Of a stretch of DNA of 64,000 nt, positions 34,392-44,006 are shown one piece after another. Position numbers and translations under genes: made by a program. Each line of letters opens with the position of its first letter. Position 1 is the stretch's first letter. The notes beneath the pieces were generated by a model. That model was not told the origin of the DNA. It did not search any database and saw nothing but the letters and a program-made list of their open reading frames with translations. This DNA is from Streptomyces triticisoli (GTDB taxonomy: Bacteria; Actinomycetota; Actinomycetes; Streptomycetales; Streptomycetaceae), in NCBI RefSeq assembly GCF_003270085.1, contig NZ_QFDQ01000059.1, positions 1 to 64,000 on the forward strand, written 5' to 3'.

Positions 34392-35675
34392 CTACTGCTT
34401 CTGCGCCAGGCGCTTGTTGAACTCGCCCTCGACCTGCTTGGCGGCCTCGGCCGGGGACTTTCCGTTCAGCACGGCGGTCATGTAGGCCTTGATCGGGTTC
34501 GGCTCGTTCTCCACCGCGGCCCACTCGGCGATCAGCGGAGTGGTGCCACCTCCCGCGGCGGCCGGGGCGGCGGCCTCGGCGACGGCGTTGCCCTGGAGGT
34601 TGCTCTGCAGCGACTCCTTGTTCGGGATGACGCCGTTCTCCTTGGCCAGCTGGCCCTCGAACTGGTCGGACAGGGCGATCTTCAGGAACTCCTTGGCGAG
34701 GTCCTGCTTCTTGCTGCCCGCGGCGACGGCGAGGTTGGAGCCGCCGAGGAAGACGCCCTCGGGCTTGTCGGCCGTGGCACCCGGGATGGTGAAGTAGCCG
34801 ATCTCCTTCTCGATCTTCGGGTTGGCCTTGATGGCGATGCCGGCTTCCCAGCCCATGCCGATGAACGCGCCGACCTTGCCCTTGGCGAAGATCTCACCCT
34901 GCTGCGGGGTGGCCTCGTCCTTGTCCTTGGGCGCCTTGGACAGGGCCTGGAACTTCTTGTAGGTCTCCATGGCGGCGGCGATCTTGGGGTCGTCGAGGTT
35001 GGAGACGTACTTGTCGCCGTCCTTCTTCACCAGTTCGCCGCCCTCGCCGACGACCAGGCCGACGAAGTGGTACCAGTTCTGGCCCGGCAGATAGATCGGC
35101 TCGGCACCGGTCTTCTCACCGATCTTCTTGAGGTCGGCGTAGAACTCGTCGCGGGTCTTGGGGGTGTCCTTGATGCCGGCGTCGGCCCAGACCTTCTTGT
35201 TGTAGAGGACGACGCGGTTGGCGAAGTACCAGGGTGCCGCGTACTGCTTGCCCTCGTAGACGGACGAGTTGTTGAGGGAGTCGGTCCAGTCGGCGCCGAT
35301 CGAGGACTTCAGGTCCGCGAGGTCGGCGAGGCCGCCGGTCTTGGCGTAGGCCGGGGTCTGGGTGTTGCCGATCTCGAAGACGTCCGGCGGGTTCTCCTCG
35401 GACAGGGCGGTGGTCAGCTTCTGCTGGATGCCGTTCCACTGCTGGATCTCGAACTTGACCTTCGCCTTGGTCTTGGCCTCGAAGGCCGCGGCGACGTCCT
35501 TCTGCCACTGGTCCGGGGAGGAGCCGTCCATCACCCACACCGTGAGTGTCTGGCCGGCGTAGCCGTCCTTGCCGCTCTTGGCCCTGCCTCCGTCGTCGCC
35601 GTTGTCGCCGCCGCACGCCGCGATGGAGACCACCATGCCCGCGATACCGATCGCGGCAATCAGCTTGCGCTTCAC
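34392..35675 (-). CDS. dasA: Chitobiose-binding lipoprotein
   Basis: This 427-residue family-1 solute-binding protein has lipobox SIAAC near residue 22, followed by Gly/Asp linker and LTVWVMDGSSPDQWQKDVAA. It binds N,N'-diacetylchitobiose at the cell surface for import through DasBC. GTG 35675 has GAGGAGG 6 bases upstream. Two dre-like sites sit about 100 and 130 bases before it, so repression by DasR is expected. A short, in-frame upstream extension exists but lacks a binding site. Confidence 0.94.
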   Translation of the reverse strand: MKRKLIAAIGIAGMVVSIAACGGDNGDDGGRAKSGKDGYAGQTLTVWVMDGSSPDQWQKDVAAAFEAKTKAKVKFEIQQWNGIQQKLTTALSEENPPDVFEIGNTQTPAYAKTGGLADLADLKSSIGADWTDSLNNSSVYEGKQYAAPWYFANRVVLYNKKVWADAGIKDTPKTRDEFYADLKKIGEKTGAEPIYLPGQNWYHFVGLVVGEGGELVKKDGDKYVSNLDDPKIAAAMETYKKFQALSKAPKDKDEATPQQGEIFAKGKVGAFIGMGWEAGIAIKANPKIEKEIGYFTIPGATADKPEGVFLGGSNLAVAAGSKKQDLAKEFLKIALSDQFEGQLAKENGVIPNKESLQSNLQGNAVAEAAAPAAAGGGTTPLIAEWAAVENEPNPIKAYMTAVLNGKSPAEAAKQVEGEFNKRLAQKQ

Positions 35676-35774
35676 GCCACCCTCCTCAGGGATGCCACAA
35701 ACCCCCCTGCCTCCCCGCGGCTGAGCGACATACGAGCGTCGGCGCATCACCGCCCGTGGGGCCGGGACTGGACC

Positions 35775-35816
35775 AATGGTGTAGACCAGTAGGGGGGAGC
35801 TTGGCTCAGACCAATA
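35775..35816. promoter_or_regulatory. Two dre sites upstream of dasA
   Basis: TGGTGTAGACCA (35777-35788) and TGGCTCAGACCA (35802-35813) each differ from the dre core TGGTCTAGACCA at one or two positions. They are spaced 25 bases apart. An extra half ACTGGACCAAT precedes the first. Position upstream of dasA fits DasR repression. Confidence 0.8.
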
Positions 35817-35990
35817 GGGCTGTCAAGAGTGCGCAAGCAGGCTCAAGAAGGCCGTTACGGGACCGCGATATGCAGGGACCTTTCATTGCTCTCCCGGCCA
35901 AACGGGTGCGCTCGTCCGGCCGGACCACCGGCGACCGTTCCCCGCCCGGGGCGTGTCCGCCGGGGTGGACCACCGGGTCCGCACCGAGGG

Positions 35991-36006
35991 ATGGACTAGA
36001 CCAACC
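35991..36006. promoter_or_regulatory. dre site upstream of dasR
   Basis: TGGACTAGACCA (35992-36003) lies 133 bases before the dasR start, consistent with known autoregulation. It has the same core as the distal site before nagB. The dasA-dasR intergenic region (35676-36135) holds no other gene I can support. Confidence 0.75.
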
Positions 36007-36051
36007 GCGGTCACGACGGTATACAGAGGAGATCACGGAGCGTGCGGGTGA

Positions 36052-36900
<849 letters not shown>

Positions 36901-37020
36901 GGACCTTGTGACGGAGCGAGGCTCTCGCGCCACCTGTACGGGCGGTCCTCTCCACGGCCCCGACCGTGGTCGCCCACCGGCTGCGGCAGCGGCCTCGCAC
37001 TGAGGCTCGGGTACGGCAGC

Positions 37021-37050
37021 GGGCCGCCGGAGGAAAACCGGCGGCCCGTT
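37021..37050 (+). terminator. Hairpin terminator after dasR
   Basis: GGGCCGCCGG (37021-37030) pairs with CCGGCGGCCC (37038-37047) and is followed by GTTGT. It lies between dasR and the acetyltransferase gene. Confidence 0.75.
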
Positions 37051-37077
37051 GTCATACCCCTGCGGCACACTCACCCC

Positions 37078-37587
37078 ATGGACATCGCGATCCGGCCGGT
37101 CGAGCCCGGCGAGTACGGCACCCTCGGGGAGATCACCGCCCAGGCCTATCTCCAGGACGGGCTCCTGGACTTCGGGGAGAGCGACGCGTACCTCGACGAG
37201 CTGCGCGACGTGGCCAAGCGGGCGGCCGCCGCCGAGGTGCTGGTCGCCGTGGCGGACGGGAAGGTGCTCGGTGGCGTGACCTTCGTGCGTGCCGGGGGTC
37301 CCATGGCCGACATCTCCGGTCCGGGCGAGGCCGAGATACGGATGCTCGCGGTCGCGCACGCGGCACGCGGCCGGGGCGCCGGCGAGGCCCTCGTGCGGGC
37401 CTGCCTGGACCGGGCACGGGCCACGGACGGCTGTGTGCGCGTGGTGCTGTCGACCCAGAGCTCCATGCACGCGGCCCACCGGATCTACGAGCGCCTGGGC
37501 TTCACCCGCGCTCCCGAGCGGGACTGGAACCCGCTGCCGCACATCGACGGCTTCTCCCTGCTCGCCTATGAACTGACGCCGATCTGA
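37078..37587 (+). CDS. GNAT-family N-acetyltransferase
   Basis: The 169-residue acetyltransferase has beta4 EIRMLAVAHAARGRGAGEAL, holding the RxxGxG acetyl-CoA loop near residue 93, and HRIYERLGFTRAPERDW near 137. The substrate is unknown; the sequence resembles small-molecule or protein N-acetyltransferases. It starts 30 bases past the dasR terminator. Its end carries a short repeat of GACGCCGATCT that duplicates the stop-codon region. Confidence 0.88.
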   Translation: MDIAIRPVEPGEYGTLGEITAQAYLQDGLLDFGESDAYLDELRDVAKRAAAAEVLVAVADGKVLGGVTFVRAGGPMADISGPGEAEIRMLAVAHAARGRGAGEALVRACLDRARATDGCVRVVLSTQSSMHAAHRIYERLGFTRAPERDWNPLPHIDGFSLLAYELTPI

Positions 37588-37625
37588 CGCCGATCTGACG
37601 CTGCGTTGCCGCGCTGACACCAGCT

Positions 37626-37674
37626 CGGCACAACATCTGGGGGTGTCTCCCCCGCCCGGCACAACATGTATGCT
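37626..37674 (+). promoter_or_regulatory. Candidate NrdR boxes and -10 of the nrdABS promoter
   Basis: CGGCACAACAT occurs at 37626-37636 and again at 37657-37667, exactly 31 bases apart, a whole number of helical turns typical of paired NrdR boxes before ribonucleotide reductase genes. TATGCT (37669-37674) is a plausible -10 overlapping the second box. NrdR represses RNR genes in response to nucleotide state; the protein is encoded elsewhere. Confidence 0.65.
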
Positions 37675-37815
37675 CATGCTCGCTGTCGCCGCAGGGGAAT
37701 CCGGTGCGAATCCGGAACTGTCCCGCAACGGTGTACTCGTACACGTATGCCCGCATGGCCGTGTACGAGCGTCAGTCCGAGGACCTGCCGACAGTGCGCC
37801 CGGCCGTCCGGTCCG
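37675..37815 (+). ncRNA. Cobalamin (AdoCbl) riboswitch upstream of nrdA
   Basis: The leader contains the conserved cobalamin core GGGAATCCGGTGCGAATCC (from 37699), then AACTGTCCCGCAACGGTG. The B12 box AGTCCGAGGACCTGCC is at 37774-37789, followed by GACAGTGC. Coenzyme B12 binding shuts off the class Ia enzyme when the B12-dependent class II enzyme can work; this is established for Streptomyces nrdABS. A GC-rich hairpin region at about 37798-37835 could be the expression platform. The outer borders are approximate. Confidence 0.92.
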
Positions 37816-37928
37816 GGTGCCCCGACGTCCGGGCCTCGTGGAATGGGCCGGTGGACGCGACGCCCCGTGCGCTCGTGTGCTGCCCCCTGCCCTCGACGAG
37901 GCCCCGCGCCGAGCGAGGGAGACCCCAC

Positions 37929-40292
37929 GTGACCATCGCGCCAGCCGACCCGGCCTCAGCCGCGGCCCCGGAGCCCGACAGTCCCGGCACCGCACTGCTG
38001 CGGACCCTGACGGAGCTGACCGCCGACCTCCCCGACGCCGACCCCGGCCGGGTCGCCGCCGCCGCGCTGCGCGGCCGGTCGGCACACGCCGACGAGGCCG
38101 AGTTGCGCGAGCTGGCCACGGAGGCGGCCGCCGGGCTCATCTCCGAGGACCCCGCCTACTCACGGCTGGCCGCCCGGCTGCTGGCCATCGGCATCCGCGC
38201 CGAGGCCGCCTCCCAGGGCGTCACGTCGTTCACCGGGTCCATCGCCGTCGGCCACCGCGAGGGCCTGATCGCCGACCGGACCGCCGCGTTCGCGCGCGTG
38301 CACGGCAAGCGCCTGGACGCGCTGATCGACCCGGCCGCCGACGACCGCCTGGGCTACTTCGGCCTGCGCACCCTGCACAGCCGCTACCTGCTGCGGCACC
38401 CGATCACCCGCCAGGTGATCGAGACGCCCCAGCACTTCATGCTGCGGGTGGCGAGCGGCCTCGCCGAGGACGACACCCTGCGGTCCCTCGACGAAGTCGC
38501 GGCGCTGTACGGGCTGATGAGCCGCCTCGACTACCTGCCCTCCTCCCCCACCCTGTTCAACTCCGGCACCCGGCACCCCCAGATGTCGTCCTGCTACCTG
38601 CTGGACTCCCCCAGGGACGAGCTGGACTCGATCTACGAGCGCTACCACCAGGTCGCCCGCCTGTCCAAGCACGCCGGCGGCATCGGCATCGCCTACTCCC
38701 GCATCCGCTCGCGCGGTTCACTGATCCGCGGCACCAACGGGCACTCCAACGGCATCGTGCCGTTCCTGAAGACCCTGGACGCCTCGGTGGCCGCCGTGAA
38801 CCAGGGCGGCCGGCGCAAGGGCGCGGCCGCGGTCTACCTGGAGACCTGGCACTCGGACATCGAGGAGTTCCTGGAGTTGCGGGACAACACCGGCGAGGAC
38901 GCCCGCCGGACGCACAACCTGAACCTCGCGCACTGGGTCCCGGACGAGTTCATGCGCCGGGTGGACGCCGACGGGCGGTGGTCGCTGTTCTCCCCCTCCG
39001 ACGTGCCGGAGCTGACCGACCTGTGGGGCGAGGAGTTCGACGCCGCGTACCGGGCCGCGGAGGCGAAGGGCCTGGCGAGGAAGACCATGCCGGCCCGCGA
39101 CCTGTACGGCCGCATGATGCGCACCCTCGCGCAGACCGGCAACGGCTGGATGACCTTCAAGGACGCCGCCAACCGCACCGCCAACCAGACGGCCGAGCCG
39201 GGCCACGTGATCCACTCCTCCAACCTGTGCACGGAGATCCTGGAGGTCACGGACGACGGCGAGACGGCGGTCTGCAACCTGGGGTCGGTCAACCTGGGCT
39301 CGTTCGTGCACGGCGAGGACATCGACTGGGAGCGGCTGGACGAGACGGTCCGCACCGCCGTCACCTTCCTCGACCGGGTGGTCGACATCAACTTCTACCC
39401 GACCGAGCAGGCGAGCCGGTCCAACGCCCGGTGGCGGCCGGTGGGCCTGGGCGCCATGGGCCTGCAGGACGTGTTCTTCAAGCTGCGGCTGCCCTTCGAC
39501 TCCCCGGAGGCGAAGGCCCTGTCCACCCGGATCGCCGAGCGGATCATGCTCGCCGCGTACGAGACCTCCGCCGACCTCGCCGAGCGCAGTGGCCCGTTCC
39601 CGTCCTGGGAGAAGACCCGTACGGCCCGGGGTGTGCTGCACCCCGACCACTACGGCGTCGAGTTCACCTGGCCCGAGCGCTGGGCGGCCCTGCGCGAGCG
39701 CGTCGCCGCGGTCGGCATGCGCAACTCGCTGCTGCTCGCCATCGCCCCGACCGCCACCATCGCCTCGATCGCGGGCGCGTACGAATGCATCGAGCCACAG
39801 GTCTCCAACCTGTTCAAGCGCGAGACGCTGTCCGGGGAGTTCCTGCAGGTCAACTCCTACCTGGTGGCCGACCTGAAGAAGCTCGGCGTCTGGGACGCCC
39901 GTACACGTGAGGCACTGCGCGAGGCCAACGGCTCGGTGCGGGACTTCGCCTGGATCCCCGAGGACGTACGGAAGCTGTACCGCACGGCGTGGGAGATCCC
40001 GCAGCGCGGCCTGATCGACATGGCGGCGGCCCGCACCGCGTTCCTGGACCAGTCGCAGTCCCTGAACCTGTTCATGGAGACGCCGACCATCGGCAAGCTC
40101 TCCTCGATGTACGCGTACGCGTGGAAGCAGGGCCTGAAGACGACGTACTACCTGCGCTCCCGCCCGGCCACCCGGATCGCCCGCGCGGCCCGGGCACAGA
40201 ACCGCGCCGCCGCCCCCGCACCGCAGGTGACCGAACCGGACGCCGTCGCCTGCTCCCTGGAAAACCCCGAGTCCTGCGAGGCCTGCCAGTGA
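37929..40292 (+). CDS. nrdA: Class Ia ribonucleoside-diphosphate reductase, large subunit
   Basis: The 787-residue catalytic subunit has the first redox cysteine in SSCYLLDSP near residue 221, HAGGIGIAYSRIRSRGS near 251, and SNLCTEILEVTDDGET holding the radical cysteine near 434. The next is AVCNLGSVNLGSF with the second redox cysteine near 448, and a C-terminal CSLENPESCEACQ provides the reducing Cys pair. The N-terminal ~90 residues lack a clear ATP-cone motif, so dATP control may differ. It reduces NDPs to dNDPs with NrdB. GTG 37929 has GGGAGA upstream and follows the riboswitch. Its stop overlaps the nrdB start. Confidence 0.95.
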   Translation: MTIAPADPASAAAPEPDSPGTALLRTLTELTADLPDADPGRVAAAALRGRSAHADEAELRELATEAAAGLISEDPAYSRLAARLLAIGIRAEAASQGVTSFTGSIAVGHREGLIADRTAAFARVHGKRLDALIDPAADDRLGYFGLRTLHSRYLLRHPITRQVIETPQHFMLRVASGLAEDDTLRSLDEVAALYGLMSRLDYLPSSPTLFNSGTRHPQMSSCYLLDSPRDELDSIYERYHQVARLSKHAGGIGIAYSRIRSRGSLIRGTNGHSNGIVPFLKTLDASVAAVNQGGRRKGAAAVYLETWHSDIEEFLELRDNTGEDARRTHNLNLAHWVPDEFMRRVDADGRWSLFSPSDVPELTDLWGEEFDAAYRAAEAKGLARKTMPARDLYGRMMRTLAQTGNGWMTFKDAANRTANQTAEPGHVIHSSNLCTEILEVTDDGETAVCNLGSVNLGSFVHGEDIDWERLDETVRTAVTFLDRVVDINFYPTEQASRSNARWRPVGLGAMGLQDVFFKLRLPFDSPEAKALSTRIAERIMLAAYETSADLAERSGPFPSWEKTRTARGVLHPDHYGVEFTWPERWAALRERVAAVGMRNSLLLAIAPTATIASIAGAYECIEPQVSNLFKRETLSGEFLQVNSYLVADLKKLGVWDARTREALREANGSVRDFAWIPEDVRKLYRTAWEIPQRGLIDMAAARTAFLDQSQSLNLFMETPTIGKLSSMYAYAWKQGLKTTYYLRSRPATRIARAARAQNRAAAPAPQVTEPDAVACSLENPESCEACQ

Positions 40293-41302
40293 TGACCAGC
40301 AACCAGAATCTCCTCGACCCCGGCTTCGAGCTGACCCTGCGCCCCATGCGCTACCCGGACTTCTACGAGCGCTACCGGGACGCCATCAAGAACACCTGGA
40401 CCGTGGAGGAGGTCGACCTCCACTCGGACGTCGCCGACCTCGCGAAGCTGACGCCGGGCGAGCAGCACCTGATCGGCCGGCTGGTCGCGTTCTTCGCCAC
40501 CGGTGACTCGATCGTCGCCAACAACCTGGTGCTGACGCTCTACAAGCACATCAACTCCCCCGAGGCGCGGCTGTACCTGAGCCGGCAGCTCTTCGAGGAG
40601 GCGGTGCACGTCCAGTTCTACCTGACGCTGCTGGACACCTACCTCCCCGACCCGGACGACCGCACCGCCGCCTTCGCGGCCGTGGAGAGCATCCCCTCCA
40701 TCCGCGAGAAGGCCGAGTTCTGCTTCAGGTGGATGGACTCGGTGGAGAAGCTGGACCGGCTGGAGACGAGGGCCGACCGCCGGCGCTTCCTGCTCAACCT
40801 GATCTGCTTCGCCGCGTGCATCGAGGGCCTGTTCTTCTACGGCGCCTTCGCCTACGTGTACTGGTTCCGCAGCCGGGGCCTGCTGCACGGGCTGGCGACC
40901 GGCACCAACTGGGTGTTCCGGGACGAGACGATGCACATGTCGTTCGCCTTCGACGTGGTGGACACCGTCCGCAAGGAGGAGCCGGACCTCTTCGACGACG
41001 AGCTCGGGCGGCAGGTCACCGACATGCTGAGGGAGGCCGTCGAGGCCGAGCTGCAGTTCGCGCGCGACCTGTGCGGTGACGGCCTCCCGGGGATGAACAC
41101 CGACTCCATGCGGCAGTACCTGGAGTGCGTCGCCGACCAGCGCCTCACCCGCCTCGGCTTCGCTCCGGTGTACGGCTCGGAGAACCCCTTCTCCTTCATG
41201 GAGCTCCAGGGCGTTCAGGAGTTGACCAACTTCTTCGAGCGGCGTCCGTCGGCGTACCAGGTGGCGGTGGAGGGCACCGTCGACCTGGACGAGGACTTCT
41301 GA
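40292..41302 (+). CDS. nrdB: Class Ia ribonucleoside-diphosphate reductase, small subunit
   Basis: The 336-residue R2 subunit has the di-iron ligand Asp in FFATGDSIVANN near residue 70. The Glu and His ligands are in FEEAVHVQFYLTLL near 105, and its Tyr is placed like the radical Tyr of the E. coli enzyme. The second ligand set is around FCFRWMDS, IEGLFFYGAF and FRDETMHMSF near 215. It makes the tyrosyl radical that NrdA uses. The ATG overlaps the nrdA stop by one base. It is the second gene of the nrdABS operon. Confidence 0.95.
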   Translation: MTSNQNLLDPGFELTLRPMRYPDFYERYRDAIKNTWTVEEVDLHSDVADLAKLTPGEQHLIGRLVAFFATGDSIVANNLVLTLYKHINSPEARLYLSRQLFEEAVHVQFYLTLLDTYLPDPDDRTAAFAAVESIPSIREKAEFCFRWMDSVEKLDRLETRADRRRFLLNLICFAACIEGLFFYGAFAYVYWFRSRGLLHGLATGTNWVFRDETMHMSFAFDVVDTVRKEEPDLFDDELGRQVTDMLREAVEAELQFARDLCGDGLPGMNTDSMRQYLECVADQRLTRLGFAPVYGSENPFSFMELQGVQELTNFFERRPSAYQVAVEGTVDLDEDF

Positions 41303-41466
41303 CCGTCGCGGTTCTCCCGGGGTTCCCGGTCCTCCTGGGCCTGCCTGAGCTGGCGGTCGATACGGCGGTCGTGGACGATGCCGATCACCGCCGGCAGGAC
41401 CATGAGGACCAGGAGCCCGAGGACGGCGACCATGGAGATGAGGCCTTGCAGCTGTGTCGTATTCAT
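41215..41466 (-). CDS. Possible small single-pass membrane protein opposite the nrdB 3' end
   Basis: The 83-residue minus-strand frame encodes MNTTQLQGLISMVAVLGLLV, then LMVLPAVIGIVHDRRIDRQL, i.e. one strong membrane segment at residues 7-30 followed by a charged Arg/Glu/Asp tail. Its last 29 codons overlap the end of nrdB on the other strand. The membrane-plus-charged-tail composition looks real, but there is no clear ribosome binding site. It lies inside what is described as the nrdABS operon. I recognise no family. Confidence 0.5.
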   Translation of the reverse strand: MNTTQLQGLISMVAVLGLLVLMVLPAVIGIVHDRRIDRQLRQAQEDREPRENRDGQKSSSRSTVPSTATWYADGRRSKKLVNS

Positions 41467-41645
41467 GGACACCACTGTCGCGCCGGACACTCCTGACCGT
41501 GAGTGGCAGGACTGCCGTACACCTTCAAATTCCTGCCACTGTTGAGGCACACTGGCACCATGCTGCTGTGCTGTCCCGGGGGGCGCCCCCCGGACCCCCG
41601 GCCGAGGAACGAGACGCGCTCCTCGCCGATGAGGCGAGGTGAGGC

Positions 41646-42611
41646 ATGCTGAGCAACGTGGCCGCCGTCCTGCTGGACGGAGTGCATCCCTTCGAGCTCT
41701 CCGTCGTCTGCGAGGTCTTCGGGCTCGACCGCAGTGACGAGGGGCTGCCGGTGTACGACTTCGCGGTCGCCTCCGCGGAGGGCGGGACGCTGAACACCCA
41801 TGTCCCCGGCCTCACGGTATCGACGCCGTACGGGCTCGAGCGGCTGGAGGAGGCCGACCTGATCGCCGTGCCGGCCTCGGACGCGAACGTCTCGCGCGAC
41901 TACCCGCCCGCGCTGCTCGACGCGCTCAACCGGGCCGTGGAACGGGGCGCGCGGGTGCTCAGCGTCTGCTCGGGCGTGTTCGTGCTGGGCGCCGCCGGGC
42001 TGCTGGACGGGCGGCGCTGTGCGGTGCACTGGCGGCACGCGGACGAGCTGGCCCGGCGCTTCCCGCGGGTGGTCGTCGAGCCGGACGTGCTGTACGTGGA
42101 CGAGGACCCGGTGATCACCTCGGCCGGGACCGCGGCGGGCATCGACGCCTGCCTGCACATCGTGCGCAAGGAGCAGGGCCCGGAGGTCGCCAACAGGATC
42201 GCCCGGCGGATGGTGGTGCCCCCGCACCGGGACGGCGGGCAGGCGCAGTACATCGAGCGGCCGCTGCCCAAGTCCCCGTGCGACACGGTCGGCGAGGTGC
42301 TGGTGTGGATGGAGGAGCACCTCGGCCAGGAGGTCACCGTCGAGCAGCTCGCCGCCCGCGCGCACATGTCCCCGCGGACCTTCGCCCGCCGCTTCCAGCA
42401 GGAGACGGGCACGACCCCGTACCGCTGGATCCTGCGTCAACGTGTGTTGCTGGCACAGGAGCTGCTGGAGGCGACGGACGAGACGATGGACGTGATCGCG
42501 GACCGGACGGGGTTCGGGACGGCGGCGGCGCTGCGGCACCAGTTCGTCCGCGCGCTGGGCACCACCCCGAACTCCTACCGGCGCGCGTTCAGGGGTCCGC
42601 AGGCCGCCTGA
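41646..42611 (+). CDS. nrdS: AraC-type regulator with DJ-1/PfpI-like domain, third gene of nrdABS
   Basis: The 321-residue protein has a GATase-1/DJ-1-like N-terminal domain (residues ~1-180, nucleophile-elbow Cys in VLSVCSGVFVLGAAGLLDG near 102). The AraC double HTH follows (VTVEQLAARAHMSPRTFARR near 235, then MDVIADRTGFGTAAALRHQF). It matches the AraC-like NrdS reported as the third gene of the Streptomyces class Ia operon. Its own role is not settled. It starts 344 bases after nrdB, a long gap for an operon, and convergent P450 transcription ends 22 bases beyond its stop. Confidence 0.85.
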   Translation: MLSNVAAVLLDGVHPFELSVVCEVFGLDRSDEGLPVYDFAVASAEGGTLNTHVPGLTVSTPYGLERLEEADLIAVPASDANVSRDYPPALLDALNRAVERGARVLSVCSGVFVLGAAGLLDGRRCAVHWRHADELARRFPRVVVEPDVLYVDEDPVITSAGTAAGIDACLHIVRKEQGPEVANRIARRMVVPPHRDGGQAQYIERPLPKSPCDTVGEVLVWMEEHLGQEVTVEQLAARAHMSPRTFARRFQQETGTTPYRWILRQRVLLAQELLEATDETMDVIADRTGFGTAAALRHQFVRALGTTPNSYRRAFRGPQAA

Positions 42612-42632
42612 ACGCGCGTACGTCCGCTCAGG

Positions 42633-44006
42633 TCACCTCGGCACCGGCCGCACCAGCAGCTTGCGCGGGCGCAGGGTGATGCCGATCCGGGGGGTGTCGT
42701 TCGACCCGGCGACCTGCTCCAGGCGGAACCTCGTCGCCACCGCCGCCGTGAACAGGCTCAGCAACGCCATGGAGAAGTGGTCGGCGGGGCACTTGCGGTT
42801 GCCCACGCCGAACGGGCTCATGGCGTGTTTCGGTACCTCCCTGGACCGCTCGGGAAGCCAGCGGTCGGGGTCGAACTCCAGGTGGTCCGGGTACGAACGC
42901 GGATCGCGCTGGATTGCGTACGGACTGTAGATGATGTCCGCCCCGGCGGGAATGCGCCGGCCACCGAGTTCGGTGTCGGTGACCGCCCGCCGCGTCAATA
43001 CCCATACTGACGGCCGTAAACGCATCGTCTCCACGATGACATTGTTGGTGTGCGTGAGCCTGCGGACGTCGTCGAATGCGACCGGTTTGCCGCCGGTCAC
43101 GGATTCGACCTCGGCGCGGATCCGGTCCGCGTGTTCCGGGTGATTCGCGAGTGTCTGCAGCAGCCACATGATCGTGGTGGCCACCGTTTCACCGCCGGCG
43201 GTGAGTATCGCGACCACCTGGTCGTGGATCTCCTGTTCCCCGATGGGCTTGCCATTGTCATTTTCGGCCGTCAACAATGCCGTCAGCAAATCGTCCGGAT
43301 TTCGCCCGGACGCCCGGCGTTCGGCAATGATCTCGTCGACGAGGCGATGCAGATCGGCCAGCGCGCGGTCGAATGCGCGGTTGGCCGGCAGCGGCAGCCG
43401 GTACAGCGGTCCGAGCGGCAGGATCATCCGCCGGTACATGCCGCGGAAGACGGTGGAGAGCGCGCCGCCCAGGCGTTCGGCGCGCTCGTCCATGTACGGG
43501 CCGCGCAGCAGGCAGCGGGCCGAGACGCGCACGGCGATCCGGAAGGCCTCCAGGGTGCAGTCGACCGGTCGGCCGGAGCTCCAGCGCTCGGTCAGCGCGT
43601 GCGCCTCCTCCTCCATGACCGGACCGTGGGCGGGGATGGCGTCGCGCCGGAAGGCGGGCTGGATGGTGCGGCGCTGGCGGCGGTGCAGAGGGCCGTTGGC
43701 GGTGGCCACGCCCTCCTTGCCGAGCAGGCTCTCCAGGGTCTCCCACAGCGGGCCGGAGATGATGTAGTCGGGGCTCAGGGCCACCGCCCCGGTGAGGGCG
43801 GGGGTGGTGATGGCGTACACCGTCTTGGGACCGAGTCTGAGGCGGACGACGTCGCCGTGGTCGCGCAGCCCGCACATGAAGGCCAGTGGATCGCGGGCCA
43901 GTTTCAGACCGTGGCCGAGAAGCGGTACCGCCCCTCCGGCCAGCGGCGGCTCGTGCGGTTCCTCCGTGTTCTGCCGGGCTTCGGAATTCACCGAATCGAC
44001 GGTCAT
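42633..44006 (-). CDS. Cytochrome P450 of the albaflavenone pathway (CYP170A type)
   Basis: The 457-residue P450 has the I-helix [16 protein letters not shown] near residue 262, ExxR in [13 protein letters not shown] near 320, and the haem-ligand loop [13 protein letters not shown] with the Cys thiolate near 404. In S. coelicolor the neighbour of epi-isozizaene synthase is CYP170A1, which oxidises epi-isozizaene through albaflavenols to albaflavenone and also has a second, terpene-synthase activity. Whether that second activity exists here is unknown. Its ATG overlaps the synthase stop (ATGA), so the pair is coupled. Confidence 0.93.
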   Translation of the reverse strand: MTVDSVNSEARQNTEEPHEPPLAGGAVPLLGHGLKLARDPLAFMCGLRDHGDVVRLRLGPKTVYAITTPALTGAVALSPDYIISGPLWETLESLLGKEGVATANGPLHRRQRRTIQPAFRRDAIPAHGPVMEEEAHALTERWSSGRPVDCTLEAFRIAVRVSARCLLRGPYMDERAERLGGALSTVFRGMYRRMILPLGPLYRLPLPANRAFDRALADLHRLVDEIIAERRASGRNPDDLLTALLTAENDNGKPIGEQEIHDQVVAILTAGGETVATTIMWLLQTLANHPEHADRIRAEVESVTGGKPVAFDDVRRLTHTNNVIVETMRLRPSVWVLTRRAVTDTELGGRRIPAGADIIYSPYAIQRDPRSYPDHLEFDPDRWLPERSREVPKHAMSPFGVGNRKCPADHFSMALLSLFTAAVATRFRLEQVAGSNDTPRIGITLRPRKLLVRPVPR

